A DNA stretch of 5,373 nucleotides, taken from NCBI GenBank assembly GCA_946478755.1, contig CAMLDJ010000356.1, positions 1-5,373 on the forward strand. The letters are read 5' to 3'. Source of the stretch: an uncultured Pedobacter sp. (GTDB taxonomy: Bacteria; Bacteroidota; Bacteroidia; Sphingobacteriales; Sphingobacteriaceae). A program made the position numbers and the translations under genes. Each line of letters begins with the position of its first letter. Within the stretch, counting starts at the first letter, position 1. Under the pieces are notes generated by a model. It saw only the letters and a list, made by a program, of their open reading frames with translations. It had not been told where the DNA came from and did no database searches. Positions 1-4,960 of this stretch are shown here, in pieces.

Positions 1-773
1 CTCGTCAGGCTGTCCAGCTGTTTCCCGGTATAGAGTTTCTCCGTCATCAGTCCATCAAATTGCTTTCTGTCGTCTACAAACTTTTCCAGTGTGCGGACAT
101 TGGCGTTTAGCGTATCGAGGTCCTGCTCCCGTTGTTTTAACTCTGCTTCCTTTCTTTTAGCATAAGGGCCATAACCCATCACACCGGATGTTTCAGTGGT
201 TTTATTACCGAATATTTCAAAGTTGAGTTTTTGGCGGTCCGCTTTGATCCCGCTGGCCATCGAATCACGATGCAATTTAGCCTCGTTTAACTTGCCCAGC
301 TCTATGGCGTACTTGTTTTCGAAAGCCGCATTCAGCGTGTCAATCCTGGAGCGCTGATTGTTCAGGTAGCTGACTTTTAAGCGTTCTTTGATCTCTTTAT
401 CAAATATTTTAAGTTCTAAGGGCCGGGAAATTACAATCCCGATCAGGATGGCAAGTAAGATCCGCGGAGTAGCCTGAAGGATCTGCTTGTTAACGGTTGC
501 GCTTTTGTTGATACTGGATACAATGTAGCGGTCCATGTTGAAGATAGCGAGGCCCCAAATTAAGCCAAACAACAGGGCAAAAAGGACAGCGCCTGCATCA
601 CCTTTGAATACAAAATACATGGCATAACCTCCAGAGAGCGCTGCAAATAGCCCGGTGAAGAATATTGTGGCACCTATGCCTATATATTTGTTATGCTCTG
701 TAGGGTGTTTTTCTAAAGTTGAAATATGCGCACCGGAGCAAAACCAGAAAAAACGGGATACAGCATTCATCAT
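1..773 (-). CDS. DUF4407 family membrane protein, N-terminal part (partial)
   Basis: This gene reads without a stop from the ATG at 773 to the left edge, giving 257 residues; the C-terminus lies outside the window. The N-terminus (MNAVSRFFWFCSGAH) and the layout are those I know from DUF4407 proteins of Bacteroidota. Two hydrophobic segments lie at about residues 31-56 and 60-78, followed by an N-M-D-R-Y motif at 79-83, and a third membrane segment lies at about 105-116 ending in I-S-R-P-L-E. From about residue 118 to the visible end the protein is hydrophilic, rich in K, E, L, Q and R, and looks like a long coiled coil. The biochemical role of the family is unknown to me; an inner-membrane protein with an extended coiled-coil domain is all the sequence supports. 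Two ATG codons stand side by side (773 and 770), so the start is uncertain by one residue. It is transcribed divergently from the rhodanese operon. Confidence 0.88.
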   Translation of the reverse strand, partial: MMNAVSRFFWFCSGAHISTLEKHPTEHNKYIGIGATIFFTGLFAALSGGYAMYFVFKGDAGAVLFALLFGLIWGLAIFNMDRYIVSSINKSATVNKQILQATPRILLAILIGIVISRPLELKIFDKEIKERLKVSYLNNQRSRIDTLNAAFENKYAIELGKLNEAKLHRDSMASGIKADRQKLNFEIFGNKTTETSGVMGYGPYAKRKEAELKQREQDLDTLNANVRTLEKFVDDRKQFDGLMTEKLYTGKQLDSLT

Positions 774-783
774 GTAAAAAAAT

Positions 784-791
784 CAAAGTTA
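784..791 (-). promoter_or_regulatory. Possible -7 element of the DUF4407 gene promoter
   Basis: On the minus strand the octamer TAACTTTG matches the Bacteroidota -7 consensus TAnnTTTG. It ends 10 bases before the ATG at 773, so transcription would begin only a few bases before the gene. No TTTG-like -33 element is found 19-21 bases upstream, so this rests on the -7 match alone. Confidence 0.4.
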
Positions 792-881
792 ATAAAGACT
801 AACTATTAAACGCCCGGGTTATTAAGTTGTTACAGATATTTTATGCGTATTTCCACTTTTTTGTAATTTTCATGTACTGTT

Positions 882-913
882 TTTGAATACTAACACAGTT
901 TTATCTAAGTTTG
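882..913 (+). promoter_or_regulatory. Bacteroidota-type promoter of the rhodanese operon
   Basis: TTTG at 882-885 is followed after exactly 20 bases by TAAGTTTG at 906-913. This matches the Bacteroidota vegetative promoter pattern (TTTG at -33, TAnnTTTG at -7). Transcription should begin around 918-921. The site therefore decides the start of the gene behind it: the in-frame TTG at 911 lies inside the -7 element and would not be transcribed, leaving the ATG at 929. Confidence 0.65.
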
Positions 914-928
914 AAAAAATCAAATGAC

Positions 929-1249
929 ATGATAAAAGAAATAACCGTTCAGGAGTTGAAAGAAAAGATTGATAATAAAGAAGATTTTCAATTGATTGAT
1001 GTGAGGGAGACATTTGAATATGAGGCTTCTAACCTTAATGGTCTGAACATACCTTTGGGTGGTATATTAATTGAAGCGGATCAGATTGCACAAGATAAAC
1101 CTGTAATCATTCATTGCAGAAGTGGCAAAAGAAGCGCTGCAGCGGTGATGCAACTGGAACAGCAATTGGGCCTGACCAACTTATACAATTTAGAAGGTGG
1201 TATCCTTGCATGGCAGGAGGCTTTTGATCCAAATATGCCTGTTTACTAG
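929..1249 (+). CDS. Single-domain rhodanese-like sulfurtransferase
   Basis: A 106-residue cytoplasmic protein made of one rhodanese domain and nothing else, the usual size of GlpE/PspE-like stand-alone forms. Visible family marks are L-I-D-V-R-E at 22-27, F-E-Y with a following N-I-P-L at 40-43, and the active-site loop H-C-R-S-G-K-R-S, with the persulfide-forming cysteine at residue 63. The end motif L-E-G-G-I-L-A-W is also typical. The likely reaction is transfer of a sulfane sulfur from a donor such as thiosulfate to an acceptor thiol; the physiological acceptor cannot be read from the sequence. I chose ATG 929 (MIKEITVQEL) over the TTG at 911 because the latter sits inside the promoter and adds six residues outside the domain. 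There is no signal peptide. The stop codon is one base before the start of a small membrane protein gene, so the two are almost certainly one transcript. Confidence 0.93.
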   Translation: MIKEITVQELKEKIDNKEDFQLIDVRETFEYEASNLNGLNIPLGGILIEADQIAQDKPVIIHCRSGKRSAAAVMQLEQQLGLTNLYNLEGGILAWQEAFDPNMPVY

Positions 1250-1250
1250 C

Positions 1251-1442
1251 ATGATAAAAAAGATCGCATTAAATGTTTTTTATAACCTTGGGATTATCGT
1301 TTCCATTTTTGGGATAGCCTGGGGATATAACAATACAAAATATTTAGCAGTAGCTTTGTTTGTGGTTACTGCTGCACTTTTTCTTTATTTAAAGCTGCAG
1401 TTTGTAAAAGAAATGCGGAGCACACTTAAAAACAGGAAGTAA
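1251..1442 (+). CDS. Small two-helix membrane protein, uncharacterised
   Basis: A 63-residue protein with two predicted membrane helices, about residues 7-25 and 31-47, joined by a short N-N-T-K turn. Lysines and arginines crowd both termini (I-K-K at the start, K-N-R-K at the end), so by the positive-inside rule both ends should face the cytoplasm. It may belong to DUF6358, a small family I associate with Sphingobacteriaceae, but I could not check this. The start is ATG 1251, one base after the rhodanese stop. A longer reading from the ATG at 1197 would overlap the rhodanese by 53 bases and add a non-hydrophobic leader, so I rejected it. The last 17 bases overlap the tail of the convergent epimerase gene. 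The function is unknown; tight coupling to the rhodanese suggests co-expression, not a proven partnership. Confidence 0.8.
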   Translation: MIKKIALNVFYNLGIIVSIFGIAWGYNNTKYLAVALFVVTAALFLYLKLQFVKEMRSTLKNRK

Positions 1443-2466
1443 ATAAGGAAGGGTTTATCCCTTCCAATCCTAATCCTGGTAAGGTGTTTAGCTGGCATTT
1501 CCCTTCAAAAAGGTTTGGTGTAGTAAAAGGATTGTTTTTGGTAAGCCATGGCCCGTCCAGGTCTGCCCAGTCGCACAAAGGTGCTAAGGCCATTCCCGCC
1601 TGTGTGGCACAGGAAGTTTCGCTCATACAGCCGATTAGTACTTTCATGCCCAAGGATCTGGCTTTTAGGATCATTTGATGCCCCTCATACATGCCTGCGC
1701 TCTTCATCAGCTTGATATTGATCCCATGATAGGCACCTTTCAGGCCGTCCATGTCTGCCAGGCGCTGTACGGCTTCATCTGCCAATATGGGGATCGGGCT
1801 GCGGCCAGTAAGCCAGGCATTGCCTTCCAGGTCTGCCTTGTCCATAGGCTGTTCAATCAGCTGTACACCCTGATCGTGCAGCCAATAGATCATCTCTATG
1901 GCTTGCTTTCTGTTGGTCCAGCCCTGATTGGCATCCACATATAGTGGTAAATCGCTTAAGCTTCTTATGGTATTGATGAGTTCCTTGTCGTTATCCCTGC
2001 CCAGTTTAATTTTTAGAACTTTAAAGTTTGTTGCATCCGCAACTTTTTCCCTGATCACTTCCGGGCTGTCAATGCCAATGGTGTAAGAGGTAACCGGCAT
2101 TTTTAAAGGATCGGCGCCATAAATCTCATAACAGGCTTTGTTTGACAGCTTTCCGGTCAGGTCATTTAAGGCGATGTCAATGGCCGCTTTTATAGCTGGA
2201 TGGCCCTTTTCTATGCTGTCCAGATAGCTGATGATCTCCTCGAAATTAAATGGATGAACAAAGCGGCTCCAGTCGACCTTTTTTAAAAAGGCTATCGCTG
2301 TTTCTTCGCTTTCGCCCATATAAGGGACCATTGAAGCTTCACCATATGCTTCAATGCCTTCATAGCTGAGCCTGATCAGCATCACCGGGGTGCTTGTTCT
2401 TGAAAACCGGGCAATGGCGAAGGGATGTTTCAGTTCCAGGTTATAGGCTGTGTAAGCGATCTTCAT
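1426..2466 (-). CDS. Dipeptide epimerase (L-Ala-D/L-Glu epimerase type), enolase superfamily
   Basis: A 346-residue member of the mandelate racemase/muconate lactonizing group, with an N-terminal capping domain (about 1-120) and a C-terminal TIM-like barrel. The catalytic set is complete: the L-K-I-K motif with K152 and K154, metal ligands D178 (V-D-A-N), E205 (I-E-Q-P) and D230 (A-D-E), and the opposite base K252 in N-I-K-L-M-K. The G-C-M-S-E-T-S motif at 279-285 and D-L-D at 302-304, which binds the ammonium group of the dipeptide in known L-Ala-D/L-Glu epimerases, point to a dipeptide substrate. The likely reaction is epimerisation of the second residue of a dipeptide, classically in murein peptide recycling; exact specificity cannot be read. 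There is no signal peptide, so it is cytoplasmic. The usual C-terminal G-L-G-L-E is followed by 11 extra residues encoded across a hairpin and into the convergent neighbour. It has its own promoter upstream. Confidence 0.92.
   Translation of the reverse strand: MKIAYTAYNLELKHPFAIARFSRTSTPVMLIRLSYEGIEAYGEASMVPYMGESEETAIAFLKKVDWSRFVHPFNFEEIISYLDSIEKGHPAIKAAIDIALNDLTGKLSNKACYEIYGADPLKMPVTSYTIGIDSPEVIREKVADATNFKVLKIKLGRDNDKELINTIRSLSDLPLYVDANQGWTNRKQAIEMIYWLHDQGVQLIEQPMDKADLEGNAWLTGRSPIPILADEAVQRLADMDGLKGAYHGINIKLMKSAGMYEGHQMILKARSLGMKVLIGCMSETSCATQAGMALAPLCDWADLDGPWLTKNNPFTTPNLFEGKCQLNTLPGLGLEGINPSLFTSCF
1447..1465. terminator. Perfect 7-bp hairpin at a convergent gene junction
   Basis: GGAAGGG at 1447-1453 pairs perfectly with CCCTTCC at 1459-1465 around a five-base loop (tttat). 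It begins four bases after the stop of the small membrane gene, where a terminator for the rhodanese operon is expected. On the plus strand no T-run follows. On the minus strand it is followed by TTATTTA, but this lies before the epimerase stop codon, so the stem is inside epimerase codons. It may be an intrinsic terminator or RNA 3'-end stabiliser; the shape is clear, the function inferred. Confidence 0.5.
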
Positions 2467-2483
2467 AATTAAAAAGCGTTTAG

Positions 2484-2497
2484 GTCATGGTCATGAC
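2484..2497. repeat. Inverted repeat GTCATG-GT-CATGAC in epimerase leader
   Basis: Two perfect 6-base arms separated by two bases lie 18-31 bases upstream of the epimerase ATG and downstream of its predicted transcription start. A regulator operator or a small leader hairpin are both possible. With arms this short, chance is also possible. Confidence 0.35.
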
Positions 2498-2518
2498 AAC
2501 TTCATAATAGCTAAAAAA

Positions 2519-2551
2519 CAAATGTAAAAGAATGAAAAAAAGTAACGCAAA
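2519..2551 (-). promoter_or_regulatory. Bacteroidota-type promoter of the epimerase gene
   Basis: On the minus strand TTTG (2551-2548) is followed after 21 bases by TACATTTG (2526-2519), which fits the TTTG / TAnnTTTG pattern. Transcription should begin near 2511-2514, giving a leader of about 45 bases that includes the inverted repeat at 2484-2497. Confidence 0.55.
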
Positions 2552-2590
2552 AGCGAATGTAAAAATAATATCCCTAATATTGTGCCCAGT

Positions 2591-3559
2591 ATGAATAGCA
2601 CAATATACCAGCCCTTTAAAAACTTCGATTTTAAGTACAGAAACTGTTTTTTAAGCGGAGATACATTTACATCACCGGTTGAGGAGATCAACATACTACC
2701 GGCCTGGTTGCTAAGCGTGGCAAATTTTAGCGGTGATGAGCAAATTAAATTGCTGAACGAAAGTGTAAGGTCATATAACACTTTAAAAGTGCCCTGTAAT
2801 AGCGAAGTGCTAACACATTTTGTTCAGCCGCTGGAAGATCAGGTTGCAGCGGCTTTTGATAGAGGTTACGAAGGCGTAGCTGCGTTGGATGAGGCTGATC
2901 TTTTTAAATGGATCGGCAAATTTATATACAGCCTTATTTATATAGAGATGAATGCGGCTGTTCGCTTGCAACAGCTAAGTGCGGACGGTGTAAATATGTC
3001 GCAGGGCCTGATGCATAAGTTTGGTAACCTGCATACCATGATCCAGGGCATTTACCTTGATGTGGTATTTGAAGATTTTACGCCCTGGTCTATCGTTGTG
3101 GTGCCACTTGAAGACAAAGAGACTTCCTTTAGCTTCAGGGATGAGATCAATACCCTTACTTTCTCTTTAAAGCTTAAAGATTTTGGTATTATTGCCTGTT
3201 TGCAGGACAATGGGACCAATAAAAAATACCATGAAGAACTGCTCAAACAGATCGCGGGCAAACCTTTATCTGCGCCGCAGTTTGAAGAGCTTTGTGCACG
3301 TTTCTTTTATTCAGCATATCTGTTTAACCGGTTACCGGAATATACCGTTATGCCTGTAGAAGGCTCGATATATATTGACGCCATGCCCCTTCGGGGAACG
3401 ATAAATAAATCTTTATTTGATCACTGGCAGCATAAAACTTACGCTCAGGTATTGCAGGACTTCTGGAAGCCCTGGGGGCATACCTTATTCGAGATCATTA
3501 AAGATCCACTCCATCCAATCAGTTATTTCGATCCGGCATCATTGCCTGAAACCAGCTAA
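2591..3559 (+). CDS. Uncharacterised 322-residue protein, possible degenerate HNH-like N-terminus
   Basis: I do not recognise this as a named family with certainty. It is a soluble protein without signal peptide or convincing membrane segment. The N-terminal part has C-F-L-S-G at 19-23, an E-E-I-N-I-L-P-A-W-L-L stretch at 31-41, V-P-C-N at 67-70, L-E at 81-82, then a helix with L-F-K-W-I-G-K-F-I-Y at 104-113. This order resembles HNH/treble-clef proteins (C-x-x-C-G ... E-H-x-x-P-x-W-L ... C-N ... L-E ... W-I-x-K), but the second cysteine of the first pair and the histidine are missing. The rest (about 130-322) is mixed alpha/beta with aromatic-rich stretches near 235-300 and shows no motif I can name. 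ATG 2591 is preferred over the GTG at 2582, which falls in an imperfect promoter match. Its stop overlaps the stop of the convergent rhomboid gene. Codon use looks like that of the neighbours. Confidence 0.8.
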   Translation: MNSTIYQPFKNFDFKYRNCFLSGDTFTSPVEEINILPAWLLSVANFSGDEQIKLLNESVRSYNTLKVPCNSEVLTHFVQPLEDQVAAAFDRGYEGVAALDEADLFKWIGKFIYSLIYIEMNAAVRLQQLSADGVNMSQGLMHKFGNLHTMIQGIYLDVVFEDFTPWSIVVVPLEDKETSFSFRDEINTLTFSLKLKDFGIIACLQDNGTNKKYHEELLKQIAGKPLSAPQFEELCARFFYSAYLFNRLPEYTVMPVEGSIYIDAMPLRGTINKSLFDHWQHKTYAQVLQDFWKPWGHTLFEIIKDPLHPISYFDPASLPETS

Positions 3560-4173
3560 CCGATCTTCGCCAATAGTTGTCCCAGGAAATGAGGGATCGT
3601 CCCTGGAACCAGCAGTACTGTCAGGATTAACCCTGATAGGGCACCAAAAAAATGCGCATCGTGATTGATGTTATCCCTGGATTGTTTGGAAGCGTATACA
3701 CAATAGATCAGGTATAAAGGGCCAAATACGATAGCCCATATTGGTATAGGAAGTGGAAAAATGTACATGGTAGAGAACGGAAAAAACAAAATGCAGCTAA
3801 ATAATACCGCGCTGATTGCACCTGATGCTCCCAGGCTGTTGTACCACATATCATTTTTATGCTTAAGAACTGAAGGGATATCGCTGGCAACAAGGCTAAC
3901 AAAATATATTATTCCAAAGTTCAAAGAACCTATTTGACGCTCTAAAGGAAAGCCAAAAGAGAAAAAAGTAATCATGTTAAAGATCAGGTGCATCCAGTCG
4001 GCATGAATTAATCCGCTTGTGATCAGTGTATATAGTTTATGCTTGCGTGCCACGCTGTAAGGATGCAGCATAAACCTGCCATACAATCCATGATCACTGA
4101 ATGCATAAATACTGGTTATAACAGTGAAAAGAAAGACAATTGAGGCAACGGGTGTGTGTGTTAAATATTCCAT
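3556..4173 (-). CDS. Rhomboid family intramembrane serine protease
   Basis: A 205-residue integral membrane protein with about six hydrophobic segments (roughly 8-24, 48-56 with 61-75, 83-100, 112-131, 136-158, 173-191), the size of a minimal bacterial rhomboid. The active site is complete: H-A-D-W-M-H-L-I-F-N at 57-66 (the H-x4-H-x3-N helix that lines the oxyanion hole), G-A-S-G-A with nucleophile S117, and H-D-A-H-F-F-G with catalytic H174. Rhomboids cleave transmembrane helices of other proteins within the inner membrane; the substrate here is not evident. It follows the beta-barrel gene by 15 bases on the same strand, with no promoter between, so it is most likely the second gene of that operon. 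Its TAG stop shares bases with the TAA stop of the convergent unknown gene, so no room for a separate terminator remains. Confidence 0.93.
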   Translation of the reverse strand: MEYLTHTPVASIVFLFTVITSIYAFSDHGLYGRFMLHPYSVARKHKLYTLITSGLIHADWMHLIFNMITFFSFGFPLERQIGSLNFGIIYFVSLVASDIPSVLKHKNDMWYNSLGASGAISAVLFSCILFFPFSTMYIFPLPIPIWAIVFGPLYLIYCVYASKQSRDNINHDAHFFGALSGLILTVLLVPGTIPHFLGQLLAKIG

Positions 4174-4188
4174 GTATTTGATTTCCGC

Positions 4189-4893
4189 TTAATATAATGT
4201 TTTTGAGGACAGTCCTGTGGATCCGAAGTGGTATTTCAGGCCGACAGAAAAGTAGTTATAGATATCCGGGTTACCGCTTTTAAATCGAAGGGCAGAGTCA
4301 TTATAGCCATCAAGGCCTTCGCCGAGAGTGATATTAGCCTGATAATTAAAAACAAGGCCGTACTTATAATATCCATACCGATCCATGAAGTTAAAGGCGA
4401 TGCCAAGGTTTAAAGGCACGAGCAGATCTTTAGAACTGTCACTGCCGGGGAAAATATATCCTGATCCATCAGGTTTTTCTCTTACTACAAAACGCATTTT
4501 ATTCATGATTACACCCACGCCAGCGCCTGCATAAAGACCTTTTATTGCATTTGAGAAACCGCTGCGCTGGTAGTCGATCAGGGAACCCAGGTAAATCTTT
4601 CCATTCAGTGTAAAGGCTTTATATCGGTTGATGAATTGCCGGGAATTTGGGTCAGTATAGACGTCGCCGCCATTGATCTCACCCATCTGACCCTCAAGAC
4701 CGAGACTTAAAAAGGGGGTAAAGTAGTAATCAAATGCCCCGTAAGCGGCAAGCCCATAATCGTGTTTGGCTACATCTGCATAAGATTGTGTAATACCGGC
4801 CCCAGCACCGATTGTCATTTTATAAAAATTGCTTTGTGCGCTGGTATTAAACCAAAGTAAGAGTGCTGATAAAGAGGCTAAAATTGGTTTCAA
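4189..4893 (-). CDS. Outer-membrane beta-barrel protein with signal peptide, TTG start
   Basis: A 234-residue protein that starts with a Sec signal peptide (K2, hydrophobic core at about 4-14, likely cleavage after T-S-A or S-A-Q near 19-20). The mature part is a run of alternating, aromatic- and glycine-rich strands, for example 26-34, 47-57, 62-71, 93-104, 118-128, 158-168, 176-188 and 212-223, typical of a small 8- to 10-strand outer-membrane barrel of the OmpW/OmpA-like porin-fold kind found in Bacteroidota. The last clear strand ends in Y-H-F at 221-223 and a short tail ends in tyrosine. The function is unknown; it could be structural or a small channel. The only start that keeps the signal peptide is TTG 4893: an in-frame TAA lies five codons upstream and no ATG or GTG intervenes. 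A promoter match covers this codon. It is followed by the rhomboid gene. Confidence 0.85.
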   Translation of the reverse strand: MKPILASLSALLLWFNTSAQSNFYKMTIGAGAGITQSYADVAKHDYGLAAYGAFDYYFTPFLSLGLEGQMGEINGGDVYTDPNSRQFINRYKAFTLNGKIYLGSLIDYQRSGFSNAIKGLYAGAGVGVIMNKMRFVVREKPDGSGYIFPGSDSSKDLLVPLNLGIAFNFMDRYGYYKYGLVFNYQANITLGEGLDGYNDSALRFKSGNPDIYNYFSVGLKYHFGSTGLSSKTLY

Positions 4894-4922
4894 ACGTATC
4901 TTGTTTTAAGTATGTAGTCAAA
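4891..4922 (-). promoter_or_regulatory. Bacteroidota-type promoter match overlapping the beta-barrel start codon
   Basis: On the minus strand TTTG (4922-4919) is followed after exactly 20 bases by TACGTTTG (4898-4891). Both elements fit the consensus, but the last three bases of the -7 element are the TTG start codon itself, so a transcript from here would begin inside the gene. It may be a chance match, or evidence that the start is misplaced. Confidence 0.4.
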
Positions 4923-4926
4923 ACTA
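4919..4926 (-). promoter_or_regulatory. Alternative -7 element for the beta-barrel/rhomboid operon
   Basis: TAGTTTTG on the minus strand also fits TAnnTTTG and would give a leader of about 20 bases before the TTG start at 4893, which makes better sense for translation. No TTTG lies 19-21 bases upstream. Its TTTG is the same one that acts as the -33 element of the overlapping downstream match. Confidence 0.4.
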
Positions 4927-4937
4927 TAATCTTTATA

Positions 4938-4945
4938 TAACTTTG
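4938..4945 (+). promoter_or_regulatory. Probable -7 element of the pepT promoter
   Basis: TAACTTTG fits TAnnTTTG and ends 15 bases before the pepT ATG, the same distance as in the rhodanese promoter. The position for a -33 element (about 4914-4917, gtag) does not match TTTG. The element lies 12 bases from the nearest opposing -7 element, so the two transcription units may compete. Confidence 0.45.
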
Positions 4946-4960
4946 GAGTTTTATAAGAGT

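Larger units (their letters stand above)
774..928. other. Divergent AT-rich spacer between DUF4407 gene and rhodanese operon
   Basis: This 155-base spacer has no credible coding capacity. It holds back-to-back promoter candidates: TAACTTTG on the minus strand at its left end and TTTG-N20-TAAGTTTG on the plus strand at its right end. The middle part, about 800-880, contains a short GC-rich patch (gcccggg) and T-rich runs but no repeat or hairpin that I could support. Confidence 0.6.
2467..2590. other. Divergent spacer between epimerase and unknown gene
   Basis: A 124-base, strongly A-rich spacer without coding potential. It carries a good minus-strand promoter for the epimerase (2519-2551) and an inverted repeat in the epimerase leader (2484-2497). 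For the plus-strand gene I see only an imperfect -7 match, TAATATTG at 2575-2582, with no -33 element at the right distance. Confidence 0.55.

Noticed and set aside
911..928. Extended start (TTG 911) for the rhodanese, giving six more residues
   Set aside because: The TTG is part of a good TAAGTTTG -7 element, so it is probably upstream of the transcription start; the ATG at 929 begins the domain as usual.
1197..1250. Longer reading of the small membrane protein from ATG 1197
   Set aside because: It would overlap the rhodanese by 53 bases and add 18 residues with no membrane or signal character; ATG 1251 directly after the rhodanese stop is far more natural.
2491..2781. Minus-strand open frame of 96 residues across the divergent spacer and the start of the unknown gene
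   Set aside because: Its hydrophobic C-terminal part is only the translation of A-rich spacer DNA, and it overlaps a well-supported gene on the other strand.
3580..3606. Short stem AGGGA-TCG-TCCCT within a wider CCAGG...CCTGG repeat near the end of the rhomboid gene, as a terminator
   Set aside because: The stem is short, no T-run follows on either strand, and it lies within coding sequence; chance is the better explanation.
4152..4161. (GT)5 dinucleotide run at codons 5-8 of the rhomboid gene, a possible phase-variation tract
   Set aside because: Five units are too few for frequent slippage, the frame is intact, and nothing else points to phase variation.
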